Source of the DNA: Eubacteriaceae bacterium Marseille-Q4139
GTDB lineage: Bacteria > Bacillota > Clostridia > Lachnospirales > Lachnospiraceae
Direction of reading: 5' to 3'
NCBI GenBank assembly: GCA_018223415.1
Contig: JAGTTQ010000001.1
Coordinates: 3,025,365 to 3,089,364 of the forward strand
Length of the DNA: 64,000 nt
The notes beneath the pieces are model-generated. The model was not told where the DNA came from, made no database searches, and saw only the letters and a list, made by a program, of their open reading frames with translations. The translations under genes were made by a program, and so were the position numbers. This document shows, one piece after another, positions 43,799-52,468 of the stretch; position 1 is the first letter of the stretch; the number at the start of each line of letters is the position of its first letter.

Positions 43799-44521
43799 TC
43801 ACTTCCGGCAACAGGAATCGCTGCGGCTGATCCTAAGGAAAAGCGCAGCGATTCCTGCCGCAGCGAACGCCGCCTGTACCGTCCCGACGGCCGCTGGCAC
43901 GGAGAACGCCGGATCTAACGTCCCGCACGCTAAGGGATACTGGCGAAAGAAGCTGCCGTTCCACATGCCGAAGGCGTCCGGGAGCGGGAGCACCAGGAGC
44001 AGAAGCAGGACGGCCATCCAGATAAGAAGGAGAACGTGATGCCTCTGCCCCAGAAGCCAGCCGCTCCCGAGCGAAAAAAGAAGCGGCGGGACGGCGGCCG
44101 CCATGGCAGGCAGAAACAGCTCTCCCCAGGAATGCCAGTGAAAATACACGCCGTAAAAGACCGCGGCCTCAGAAAATACAAGAACCGTCAGGAGGCAAGT
44201 ACCGGATAAGGCGGCGGCGCAGCGTACTGCGCCGTACCGGCGGGGGGACATGGCAGCCGCCCTCGTGAGGACAGCCGCCCGCCTGGCCGCGGGAGCGGTG
44301 AAAAAGGTCAGGAAAAGCAATGTGCCGCTCCATAAAAACGGAAGGAGACGGCAGAGATAGTCCCCGAAGCTCCAGGCGGAAAACGGCGCCGTATGGGAAA
44401 CGCCGAGAACCGTCACACGGTTTAACACCTGCCAGCCGTAAAACAGCAGGGTAAAGGCCAGCCCGGCAAAAAATTTGTTGAACAGAAGTCTCCGGCATTC
44501 ATAGAAATAAATCTTAAGCAA
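43799..44521 (-). CDS. ABC-2 type permease subunit
   Basis: A 240-residue membrane protein with about six hydrophobic segments, starting MLKIYFYECRRLLFNK as typical of ABC-2 permeases. Family not precisely recognised. It overlaps the upstream gene by 8 bases and is the last gene of the exporter operon (ATPase, permease-peptidase, permease). A perfect 14-bp inverted repeat overlaps its last codons (43812-43857). Confidence 0.7.
   Translation of the reverse strand: MLKIYFYECRRLLFNKFFAGLAFTLLFYGWQVLNRVTVLGVSHTAPFSAWSFGDYLCRLLPFLWSGTLLFLTFFTAPAARRAAVLTRAAAMSPRRYGAVRCAAALSGTCLLTVLVFSEAAVFYGVYFHWHSWGELFLPAMAAAVPPLLFSLGSGWLLGQRHHVLLLIWMAVLLLLLVLPLPDAFGMWNGSFFRQYPLACGTLDPAFSVPAAVGTVQAAFAAAGIAALFLRISRSDSCCRK
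43812..43857. repeat. Perfect 14-bp inverted repeat at the permease 3' end
   Basis: CAGGAATCGCTGCG (43812-43825) and CGCAGCGATTCCTG (43844-43857) are exact complements around an 18-base loop and lie inside the last codons. It may protect or terminate the operon mRNA, though no T-run follows. Confidence 0.55.
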
Positions 44522-46703
44522 GGTTCAAGTCCTCCTCTCTAAGCCCGCAGGCATCTAAAAATTCTTCATACGTCAAATACGGCGCCATGGGATCCGGCTC
44601 CCGGTTAAAGAGCCTGAAAAGAATCTGATCCATGGCCGCTTCCCCGCCAACCAGCGTTTCCGCTTTCAAAATTTTAAGAGGCATTTCGCAGTACCGCCGC
44701 ACATAAGCCAGATCCTCCGTGATGAGAAGCTTCTTCTCCTCCGGCAGCATGTCCAGATATTCCGGATTCCGCACATAAAAATCCAGGTAATAATCCTCCA
44801 CCGCCTCCTGCCACTGCTTTACATAGTGCTCTCTTGCATAGGCCTCGCCGTAAAGCTCCTTTACGATGCGCCAGGTGGTATAAACCGTGAGCCCTTCTGC
44901 CGACCAGGTGCCTTCCGGCTCCGAGGCATCGAACATGCAGCCGAGCCCCCACCACTGGTGCACCAGCTCATGAATCATCACTTCGCCGGGGACGGCGCCT
45001 TTTCCGGTGTCGCTTAAGTTTGCGGCGGTAAAATCGGCTTCGTCCAGAAGGCTTGCGCCGGTTGTGGCATAGCCGCCGCCCGAAACACGGCTCTGCACCA
45101 GCTTGAGCGAGCCGTCTGCGCCGAAAGAGGGAAGGCCGTAATGCTCTAAGCAGTAGGAGACGACGGCCTGCACGGCTTCTGAGGCATTGGCCGCCTCCAT
45201 GACGGCCTGATGGCGGCGGCCGTAGTAAAACTCAATGGACAGCCCCCCGGCCTCAAAGACCTGCCGGACATAGTCCCCGGCGTAGAGGATGCCGCCTGTG
45301 CCGTTGTATTCATAGCGCCAGGTGGCAGTCCCGTCCGCATGTTCCGAGATAATTCTGGCTTCGCCCGTCCGGAAGGGGATGACGGTCATGGACTTTGGCA
45401 GCGTGATTTCCACGGCCGCCGGATACAGGTTTTCGTCGGGCATCACATTGAGGAGGCGCGGCGAAAGGGCAGCATTTTCCAGGCACAGGTATTCCTGGCT
45501 GATTTCCAAGCGGCCCTGCATGGCGGAGAGGCTGCGGCTCTCTTTCGGGAACCCGCCGTACTCCACCGTCAGCTCCACCTCTGTCTCTGCCGGGATTTCT
45601 GCGGTCAGCATGGCTTCGTTAAACTCCTGGTAGCCGCTGACGGAAAAGGGAACTTCCCGTCCATTTGCGCGGACGGAGGTGACGGCGTAGCCGGGATTGA
45701 TCCCAAAGGCGGCGTCCTGGGCCTGTCCCGAGGTGTTCTGGAACCGGAAGGCGGCCCGGCCGGATACGGTTCCGGCGCCGGTATCCGGGAAAACCTGGGC
45801 AGAGCGCCCGGTGCAGACGACGTCCTCCAGCCATGGAAGTTCGAGAAAAGTCATCACGGTCTGGCCGGGATTTTCATGATCCACCATGGGCTGCCGGACG
45901 AAAGAAACGGCAGCGGCGGCAAGGAGGACGAATGTAGCGGCCGGCCGTCCGATATGCCGGAGATTTTGTCGGAAGGAGGCGGTAAATCCCAGCCCATAGC
46001 GGCGGATGCTGAGATAAGACAAAATCCATGCGCCGGACAGAGCCAAAAGCCAGGTGAGCCGCATGTAGGATACGGAGCGGAAAATCCGGAAGTTCGAGAA
46101 GTCATCGGACAAAGCCCAGACGCAGGGATTCAGCCACGAGAGCTGCCAGTGACCGGCCCAGACGGTGAGGCTTAAGCCGGAAAAGGCCAGAAAAACCACA
46201 GCCGAGAGATCCGCCCGCCTCGTAAACTGGCAGGCAGCGGCGGCCGAAAAAACCGAGAGCGGCAGGGAGGCGGCCATAAAAATCAGGAAGGAAAGGAAAA
46301 AATCGCTTTCGTCAAAGACAGAGCCGATCAGGCGCCGGCTTATAGGGAACCAGAACGTCATCGTAATCCCCGCCGCCAGAGCCGCCGTAAGAAGAAGGGC
46401 CGCAAGACGCACCTTCGCCATGAAAAGCGGGGAAACCACTGCGTCCGTCAGCACTTCCATGCGGTTTTGGGATGTCCGGTTCAGCTCGTAAATCGTGAGA
46501 AAGCCAAAAAGCAGGCCGCCTGCCGCACCGCCGGCGATGGCCGGGTTTGCAAGGTACATGGAAAGCATGGTTTTTGCAGAGGCCGGTTTATAAAGGATCA
46601 GGCCAAGAACCGGCGAAACCATGGTTAAAAGCAGGATAAGCCAGGTGAGACGGCTTTTTAAAAGCCGCCGAAATTCCAGGGAGAGAAGAGAAAACCGTTT
46701 CAT
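44514..46703 (-). CDS. ABC-2 permease fused to an M1-type zinc metallopeptidase
   Basis: 729 residues. Residues 1 to about 285 hold seven or so membrane segments of an ABC-2 permease (starting FRRLLKSRLTWLILLL). The rest is extracytoplasmic and like the aminopeptidase M1 fold: beta-sandwich region first, then the gluzincin motif H578-E-L-V-H582 QWWG, with E603 (WSAEGL) as the third zinc ligand, spaced 20 residues instead of the usual 18. A peptide-handling exporter is suggested. It shares an ATGA overlap with the ATPase gene and overlaps the next permease gene. Confidence 0.82.
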   Translation of the reverse strand: MKRFSLLSLEFRRLLKSRLTWLILLLTMVSPVLGLILYKPASAKTMLSMYLANPAIAGGAAGGLLFGFLTIYELNRTSQNRMEVLTDAVVSPLFMAKVRLAALLLTAALAAGITMTFWFPISRRLIGSVFDESDFFLSFLIFMAASLPLSVFSAAAACQFTRRADLSAVVFLAFSGLSLTVWAGHWQLSWLNPCVWALSDDFSNFRIFRSVSYMRLTWLLALSGAWILSYLSIRRYGLGFTASFRQNLRHIGRPAATFVLLAAAAVSFVRQPMVDHENPGQTVMTFLELPWLEDVVCTGRSAQVFPDTGAGTVSGRAAFRFQNTSGQAQDAAFGINPGYAVTSVRANGREVPFSVSGYQEFNEAMLTAEIPAETEVELTVEYGGFPKESRSLSAMQGRLEISQEYLCLENAALSPRLLNVMPDENLYPAAVEITLPKSMTVIPFRTGEARIISEHADGTATWRYEYNGTGGILYAGDYVRQVFEAGGLSIEFYYGRRHQAVMEAANASEAVQAVVSYCLEHYGLPSFGADGSLKLVQSRVSGGGYATTGASLLDEADFTAANLSDTGKGAVPGEVMIHELVHQWWGLGCMFDASEPEGTWSAEGLTVYTTWRIVKELYGEAYAREHYVKQWQEAVEDYYLDFYVRNPEYLDMLPEEKKLLITEDLAYVRRYCEMPLKILKAETLVGGEAAMDQILFRLFNREPDPMAPYLTYEEFLDACGLREEDLNLA

Positions 46704-47560
46704 TCTGCGGCCTCCTTTGAAAGGAGATAGAGGTAGGCGTCCTCCAGTGTCGGCTCCTCGGCACGGGCAAAATCCGGGAGCTCGGGGGATACCGTCCGGC
46801 AGCGGATGCCCTGGCTGGTATTGACCCTGGCGGTGATGGAAAGACCATGCCCTTTTGGCGCTTCGTCTTCCCAGAAGGTTCCCACATGGCCGCAGGCGAG
46901 CCGGATCAGCTCAGCCGGGCTTCCGGAAAACAGGACGTTTCCGTGGCTCAGGACGACGATCTGGCCGCAGACCGACTGCACGTCCTCGATAATATGGGTG
47001 GACAAAAGTACAAGGCGTTTCTGCGCCGCATGGGAGAACAGGTTCCGAAAGCGGAGCCGCTCCTCCGGGTCAAGCCCCACCGTGGGCTCATCGAGAATCA
47101 GGAGAGGCGGGTTTCCCAACAATGCCTGTGCGATGCCGACGCGCTGGCGCTGGCCGCCTGATAAGGTGCGGATTCTTGCCCGTGCTTTTTCCTCCAGGCC
47201 GACGGCGCAGATGGCTTCTCTGACGGCGTCCTTCTGGTTCTTCAGCTCTTTAAGGGCGGCCATATAGTCAAGGAACTGCGCCACCGTGAGTTCATCAAAC
47301 AGGCCGAAGTCCTGGGGCAGGCAGCCGAGCTGCGCCTTCAGCCTGCGTTCCGCTTTGGGGAGCGGCGAGCCGTCAATGAGAACCTGGCCAGCCGTAGGCA
47401 GGAGAGCGGCCGTCAAAAGTTTCATGAGAGTAGACTTCCCGGCTCCGTTGGGGCCTAAAAGCCCGACGAGGCTCGGCGCGCGCAGGGTAAGGTTCAAATC
47501 CTTTAAAGCCTGCCTGCCGTTTTGGTACGTCATGCTGACGTTCTGAATGGCAATTTCCAT
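46700..47560 (-). CDS. ABC transporter ATP-binding protein
   Basis: 286 residues with Walker A (LLGPNGAGKST), signature LSGGQRQRVGIAQAL, Walker B LLILDEPTVGLDP and the H-loop (STHII). It powers the two permease genes downstream. ATG at 47560 is preferred: AAAGGA lies 11 bases upstream, whereas a GTG three codons earlier is too close. The regulator gene on the plus strand is divergent and may control this operon, as in many peptide-sensing systems. Confidence 0.92.
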   Translation of the reverse strand: MEIAIQNVSMTYQNGRQALKDLNLTLRAPSLVGLLGPNGAGKSTLMKLLTAALLPTAGQVLIDGSPLPKAERRLKAQLGCLPQDFGLFDELTVAQFLDYMAALKELKNQKDAVREAICAVGLEEKARARIRTLSGGQRQRVGIAQALLGNPPLLILDEPTVGLDPEERLRFRNLFSHAAQKRLVLLSTHIIEDVQSVCGQIVVLSHGNVLFSGSPAELIRLACGHVGTFWEDEAPKGHGLSITARVNTSQGIRCRTVSPELPDFARAEEPTLEDAYLYLLSKEAAE

Positions 47561-47752
47561 GATGTTCACAATCCTTTCTTTCAGAATACAGGAAGGATAC
47601 CAGGCTTTTATGGAGCAGGGCTGGAATTTTTATGTGTTTTATGTGGAGATTCTGCATTCCGGCGTTGGCCATGTCCGGAAAATTTTTATCTGTGCCGGTT
47701 TCTCCATCATAAATTCATAATTCCATGCTATACTGATGGACAGGTGATTGTT

Positions 47753-48421
47753 ATGAAACGAATTTTAATTGCAGAAGATGAGCCGGATATCCAGGAGCTT
47801 CTCTGCGCCTATCTCCGGGAAGCCGGTTATGAGCCCCATGCGGTGGGGGACGGTGTGGCGGCACTTTCGATGTTTGAGGAAATGTCTTTCGACCTTGTCC
47901 TTTTAGATTTGATGCTCCCGAAAATCGACGGCTTCGGCGTCTGTGAGCTGATCCGCAGAAAGTCGCAGGTGCCCATTCTCATGGTTACGGCTCTGGACGG
48001 GGAGGCGGAACAGCTCCGCGGCTTCGGCATGGACATCGACGATTATGTGACGAAGCCCTTTTCCATGCCGGTGCTGTTGGAGAAAATCCGCGTGATCCTG
48101 CGTCGGAGCGGGGGCACGGGGACGGGGAACCGCCTTCATTATCGGGATGTGGACATGGATCTCGATACGAGGGAGACCATCGCAGGCGGAAAGCCCCTGG
48201 ATCTGACGGCCAGGGAGTTTGAGCTTCTGTACACGTTCCTTTCGGAGCCGGGGCGCGTGTTTACGAGAGAAATGCTGCTTTCCAGGCTTTGGGGCTATGA
48301 CTTTTTCGGCGATGAGCGCGTGGTGGACAGCCACATGAAAAATCTCCGCCGGAAGCTTGGGCGTGACTATATTGAAACCGTAAGGGGGATTGGCTACCGT
48401 GCTGCGAAAGAAAATCCGTGA
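47753..48421 (+). CDS. OmpR-family response regulator
   Basis: 222 residues: receiver domain (LIAEDEPD, phospho-acceptor D52 in LLDLMLP, then the conserved KPF) and a winged-helix DNA-binding domain (LTAREFELL, RVVDSHMKNLRRKL). Overlaps the kinase start by 23 bases. The ATG at 47753 is chosen over upstream in-frame starts since AGGTG lies upstream and the receiver begins here. Divergent from an ABC operon, its probable target. Confidence 0.93.
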   Translation: MKRILIAEDEPDIQELLCAYLREAGYEPHAVGDGVAALSMFEEMSFDLVLLDLMLPKIDGFGVCELIRRKSQVPILMVTALDGEAEQLRGFGMDIDDYVTKPFSMPVLLEKIRVILRRSGGTGTGNRLHYRDVDMDLDTRETIAGGKPLDLTAREFELLYTFLSEPGRVFTREMLLSRLWGYDFFGDERVVDSHMKNLRRKLGRDYIETVRGIGYRAAKENP

Positions 48422-49901
48422 AAGCCTGACCATCCGCATTTTTCTTATAACGGCGGTAATCCTGTTTTCCGCGTCGGCCGTTACCTTCGGCCTGATCGCA
48501 TGGGTAACTCCTGTTACCTATACGGCCGTCATGAGCAGCGACTTAATGCGGCAGACGGAAAACCTTGTGAAACAGCTAAAAGAAGTGGAACTGGAAGAAA
48601 GCGGCGCTGTTATCGACTCGTTTATCCGCTCCGCCGGTGCCGACGCGGCCGTGACGGATCGTTACGGGATGCCGGTGGACACCGGTTCCAGCCTGTCTGT
48701 CGTTCCGGTTTATGAGGAAGAAAGCGGGACGGAAATCGCCGCGGTCATTGCAGAGGCGCCGGGCGGGAGCGGGGCAGACGGCACCGTGTCCGTCACCATG
48801 TCGGAACAGAGCGCGGTCATGGCCGACGTGCAGTTTGCAGGCAGCGAAGAACGGTACGTCCTTCACGTCACGCCCCGGATGCAGGCGGAAAACATGGCGG
48901 TGCGGGCCCTCATAAAGATGGCGCCGTGGCTGTTTGTCCTGCTGCTTTTTCTCTCGGTCGTCTGCGCCTTCGTCTATTCCAGGTACATTACCAGGCCTAT
49001 TGTCCGCTTAAGCCATATCGCCGGACGGCTGGCAGAACTGGATTTTCAGTGGGAATGCGGGGAAAAACGGCAGGACGAAATCGGGAAGCTGGGCCGCAGC
49101 CTGGATCAGATGGCACGCAGGCTGTCCGGCGCTCTTAAAGAGTTAGAAGACGCTAATCGCATTCTGCGCGGAGAAGTGGAGAGGGAGAGGGAGCTGGACC
49201 GTCAGCGGATGGCGTTCTTTTCCGCCGCCTCCCATGAGCTTAAGACGCCGGTCACGATTTTAAAAGGCCAGCTTTCCGGCATGCTGGAGGGCGTGGATAT
49301 CTACAAAGACCGGGACAAGTACCTGCTCCGCTCCCTCCAGGTGACGGGACGGATGGAAAAGCTGATTGAAGAGATGCTTTCCATCGCCCGCATGGAAGCC
49401 GGCGCGGAAACGGTGAAGAAAGAGCCGGTGGAACTGTCAAGAATTCTGGAAAAACAGGCGGCTCTTTACTCGGAGCTTGCGGCGCAGCGGGAACAGGTGT
49501 TTAAAACCTCCCTGACGCCTGGAATTTTTGTCTCCGGGGATGCCGCCCTTTTGGAAAAGGCCTTTGGAAATCTCCTTTCCAACGCGTCCCTTTATTCCCC
49601 GGCGGGAGCCAAAATCCGCCTTTGGTGCGGGAGACTGGAAGGCGTCCCTGCCGTGACGGTGGAAAACACGGGCGCCCGCATCGGAGAGGCCGCCCTGCCG
49701 CATCTTTTCGAGGCCTTTTACCGGGAAGACGGCTCGCGGAGCCGGAGCACCGGCGGCAGCGGCCTGGGGCTTTACCTGGTGCGGATGATTCTGGAGCGGC
49801 ACGGAGGCGTCTGTGGGATGGAGAATACGGCGGAGGGGGTGCGGGCGGTTGTGAGGTTTTTAGAGGATGATCTCCATAGCCAGCATTCTGAACAAGCATA
49901 A
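48399..49901 (+). CDS. Sensor histidine kinase with a replaced C-terminus
   Basis: About 500 residues: two membrane segments (near 10-32 and 168-190) flanking an extracellular sensor, a HAMP linker, the H-box (SHELKTP, H279), an N-box (FGNLLSNASLYS) and GLGLYLVRMIL. The last 12 residues (EDDLHSQHSEQA) are foreign: the kinase reading frame runs into inserted DNA. The ancestral tail GRDGQNGSVRQE survives 1.5 kb away in a second copy of the 3' end (51200-51426). The catalytic core is intact, so activity is likely. GTG at 48399 follows AAGGGGGAT. Confidence 0.88.
   Translation: MLRKKIRESLTIRIFLITAVILFSASAVTFGLIAWVTPVTYTAVMSSDLMRQTENLVKQLKEVELEESGAVIDSFIRSAGADAAVTDRYGMPVDTGSSLSVVPVYEEESGTEIAAVIAEAPGGSGADGTVSVTMSEQSAVMADVQFAGSEERYVLHVTPRMQAENMAVRALIKMAPWLFVLLLFLSVVCAFVYSRYITRPIVRLSHIAGRLAELDFQWECGEKRQDEIGKLGRSLDQMARRLSGALKELEDANRILRGEVERERELDRQRMAFFSAASHELKTPVTILKGQLSGMLEGVDIYKDRDKYLLRSLQVTGRMEKLIEEMLSIARMEAGAETVKKEPVELSRILEKQAALYSELAAQREQVFKTSLTPGIFVSGDAALLEKAFGNLLSNASLYSPAGAKIRLWCGRLEGVPAVTVENTGARIGEAALPHLFEAFYREDGSRSRSTGGSGLGLYLVRMILERHGGVCGMENTAEGVRAVVRFLEDDLHSQHSEQA
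49676..49863 (+). repeat. Direct repeat copy 1 of the kinase 3' end
   Basis: 188 bases of the kinase gene that recur at 51200-51388 with one base inserted and only a few substitutions (around the GGGAAGACGG region and CTGTGGGATG). The pair brackets a 1.34-kb insert. Confidence 0.85.
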
Positions 49902-51147
49902 AAAGGGAGACCTCTTTCTGGGAATTAAAAATGATGGAACGCCAAACCAATTTGAAATTAAGGATTCTACGGTGCGGGATGTTTCCTGAAAAATCTTTGA
50001 ATCCATCAAACCGCAGATATTTCCTTCTGTCCGGATTGAAGAAATAGATGGTGTTGAGGTGATTCATGTTGCTTTCGAGGGAAGCGACATACCATATTCA
50101 GCTTTTGGAAGATACTATATCCGCATTGCGGATGAGGATCGTGAACTGACCCCGACCGAACTTCGCAGACTGATGATCGGTAAAGAATATGAGGATCATT
50201 GGGAAAATAAATTGTCCATCGAAACCGCCGAGGACGTTGATGTGGAAAGTTTAAAGAGCTTTTATGATAAAGCAGTTAAATGTGGGCGGTTGCCAGAGTT
50301 CTCATTTTCTGTCGATGGAATTTTGAAACAGCTTTACCTGTTAAGAGATGGGAAGCTTACCAATGCCGGACGAGTTCTTTTTTCCAAAAATAAACCTGTA
50401 ACATTAAAAATGGCTGTGTTCGCAACGGAGCACAAAGAGACATCTCTGGATATCTGCCGGGAAGAAGGAAATCTTTTCCAATTGATTGATGCGGCTGTAA
50501 AATATGTTGTCAGAAATATTCGTTGGCGTGTAGTGTTGAATCCGGATGGGATTCATCGGGATGAAATCCCTGAGATACCGATTGAGGCTGTCCGTGAGGC
50601 TGTAATCAATAGCTTTGTACATGCCCGCTATGATATTCCCGTCCAACATGAGGTAGACATCTATTCAAATCGTATTGCCTTTGTTAATCCTGGCTCTTTT
50701 GCCAGTGAGTATGCCCCGGCAGATTATGCAAAATGGGATCTGCCGTCGGCATTGCGGAACGAGGTGATTGCCCAGGTGCTTTATCGCTGCAAGGATGTGG
50801 AATCTTTTGGATCCGGTTTGCGGAAAATCTATTCTGCCTGTGAACGGCAGAAAGTCGCTGTTACTTACGAGAATCATGAGTCTTATTTTTGTCTGGCGCT
50901 GTCACGTATGGATCGAAATATTGCGCCAAGTGACGCGATAAATGGCGTGATAAATGGCGCAATAAGTGAACAGGAAGCAGCAGTGCTTGGAATTTTGATG
51001 CGCAACGGAAATGCAACCGTGAATGAAATTGCCGTAGAACTTGGAAAATCTCCGAGAACGGTTAATCGTCTGTGTTCCGCACTGAAATCGAAGCAGCTAA
51101 TAGAACGGATTGGTTCTAATAAAACTGGCTACTGGAAAACCAAGTAG
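49864..51147 (+). pseudogene. AlbA_2/Schlafen-like ATP-binding HTH protein, truncated with internal stop
   Basis: The frame from 49867 reads ISIASILNKHKKGDLFLGIKNDG, the middle of an AlbA_2 domain, then meets an in-frame TGA (49987-49989) after STVRDVS. It resumes for 385 codons with the rest of the domain, the central region (EDHWENKLSIE...PEIPIEAVREAVINSFVHARY) and a C-terminal winged helix (GNATVNEIAVELGKSPRTVNRLC). The first 30 or so residues are missing at the junction with the kinase gene. Both defects indicate inactivation, though the intact 3' part from 50059 could still be translated. Confidence 0.8.
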
Positions 51148-51199
51148 TAGGAATAATCGGCATCCTATTTCTAAAAATGGTTTCATAAGGATGTCGTTG

Positions 51200-51426
51200 C
51201 CGCATCGGAGAGGCCGCCCTGCCGCATCTTTTCGAGGCCTTTTACCGGGAAGAGGCCTTCGCGGAGCCGGAGCACCGGCGGCAGCGGCCTGGGGCTTTAC
51301 CTGGTGCGGATGATTCTGGAGCGGCACGGAGGCGTCTGTGAGATGGAGAATACGGCGGAGGGGGTGCGGGCGGTTGTGAGGTTTTTAGGAAGGGATGGGC
51401 AAAACGGGAGTGTGAGGCAGGAATAG
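51200..51426 (+). pseudogene. Duplicated 3' end of the histidine kinase (copy 2)
   Basis: Bases 51200-51388 repeat the kinase 3' end and continue into GRDGQNGSVRQE and a stop at 51424-51426, the likely original kinase tail. A one-base insertion near 51245 shifts the frame, so this fragment codes for nothing useful. Confidence 0.8.
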
Positions 51427-51429
51427 CCG

Positions 51430-51891
51430 TCAAATCACTTTATTTTCCAGATAGCATTCCAGAAGATACGAAGGATTTTCGTAATACATGCTGCTGTTGT
51501 AATCGTCGATTTTTCCGCTGATAAAGGAGTGGTAGACCCGCCATAATGCCTCCAGGATTCCGCATTGTTCCTCCTGGGCCACGCCTTTAATCAGCCGTTT
51601 ATACACTTTCCCAATGTCCCAATGGGACGGAATCGCATAGCCGCATGTTTTTACATTGTCAAAAGTGCCTGTTTGGATTCCGGCTTCCCTGATAAAATCA
51701 TCGCTGACACGGTCAATATTGTCACTGTGGTAGATGTCTGCGAGCTCGTAAATCTTTGCGAGCCGCTTTTTTCCTAACTGGTTCACAACCTCAACACGTT
51801 CATTTTTTGTTTTCCGTGCGATATAATCAATCAGACTGCATGTGAAAAATAAATCGTTGTCTTTTGGATTTTCCCGTCCATATCCTACCAT
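51430..51891 (-). CDS. DUF3791-like protein, probable partner of the DUF3990 protein
   Basis: 153 residues. The stretch LFFTCSLIDYIARKTKNERVEVVNQL...LADIYHSDNIDRVSDDFI fits the pattern of DUF3791, a small family that often accompanies DUF3990; a further 80-residue C-terminal region (YAIPSHWDIGKVYKRLI) is unassigned. GAGGAGG precedes its start within the end of the DUF3990 gene, with which it overlaps by 7 bases. It is a candidate antitoxin; DUF assignment is by eye. Confidence 0.6.
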   Translation of the reverse strand: MVGYGRENPKDNDLFFTCSLIDYIARKTKNERVEVVNQLGKKRLAKIYELADIYHSDNIDRVSDDFIREAGIQTGTFDNVKTCGYAIPSHWDIGKVYKRLIKGVAQEEQCGILEALWRVYHSFISGKIDDYNSSMYYENPSYLLECYLENKVI

Positions 51892-52355
51892 TGCGTTTGA
51901 ACCTCCTCAAATCCGCGATACTCCAGGCATTTTAATGCTTCTTTGGTGCAGAAATTGATCTGGTGAGTGGGGTACTTGAATTTTGCCAATACCCAAAACT
52001 GCTCGCGGGTAATCGCTCCGTCCACATAGTCAGAAATGTAATTGTAAATCTGATCATTCGCCATGGCACCGATTACAATATCATAATCATGGCTTTTGCC
52101 GCTTCGGCAGGCGATAATAAAATCCAGCCACTCATCCGTCATATCTATAAACTCTTTGATCTTCAAATCCGGATTCAATCGTACTTCATAAATGGATACG
52201 ATTTTTGTGTCATAGCGTTTTGCCCATCTTTGTGCCTGTTCTTTGATAACCGTACAGTAGAACCCTGTTCCGAAATCCTTGGTATTTCTCCCAAGACGAA
52301 TCTCAGGATGCTCAACTGGCATATAACTGCCATGATATACCGTCATTTTTGCCAT
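51885..52355 (-). CDS. DUF3990-family protein, probable ADP-ribosyltransferase-like toxin
   Basis: 156 residues starting MTVYHGSYMPVEHPEI, followed by NTKDFGTGFYCTVIKEQAQRWAKR, the diagnostic beginning of DUF3990 (an ART-like fold with HG, GFY and a later acid). The C-terminal half has GAITREQFW, where the E may correspond to the catalytic glutamate. Members are found in two-gene cassettes with DUF3791. GGGGAA precedes the ATG. A near-consensus promoter drives the pair (52410-52438). Confidence 0.72.
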   Translation of the reverse strand: MAKMTVYHGSYMPVEHPEIRLGRNTKDFGTGFYCTVIKEQAQRWAKRYDTKIVSIYEVRLNPDLKIKEFIDMTDEWLDFIIACRSGKSHDYDIVIGAMANDQIYNYISDYVDGAITREQFWVLAKFKYPTHQINFCTKEALKCLEYRGFEEVQTQW

Positions 52356-52409
52356 TAAAATTCCCCTTTTTTACATGAAAATTCCTACACAGAACCATTT
52401 ATCAGTCCA

Positions 52410-52438
52410 AGTATAGCACATCTTCCTGCCGTAAACAA
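52410..52438 (-). promoter_or_regulatory. Promoter of the DUF3990/DUF3791-like pair
   Basis: On the minus strand TTGTTT (52438-52433), a 17-base spacer and TATACT (52415-52410), 55 bases before the start codon. Confidence 0.65.
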
Positions 52439-52468
52439 TCACCGTCAGTTCCCGGTCAGGCAGCTCCC

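Noticed and set aside
45210..46175. A 321-codon open frame on the plus strand opposite the permease-peptidase gene
   Set aside because: It is antisense to a gene with clear membrane and zinc-peptidase motifs; long antisense frames are expected in G+C-rich DNA, and the product is Gly/Ala/Arg-rich without any motif.
49676..51388. Insertion sequence with long terminal repeats
   Set aside because: The repeats are part of the kinase gene and no transposase lies between them, so duplication of host sequence is the simpler reading.
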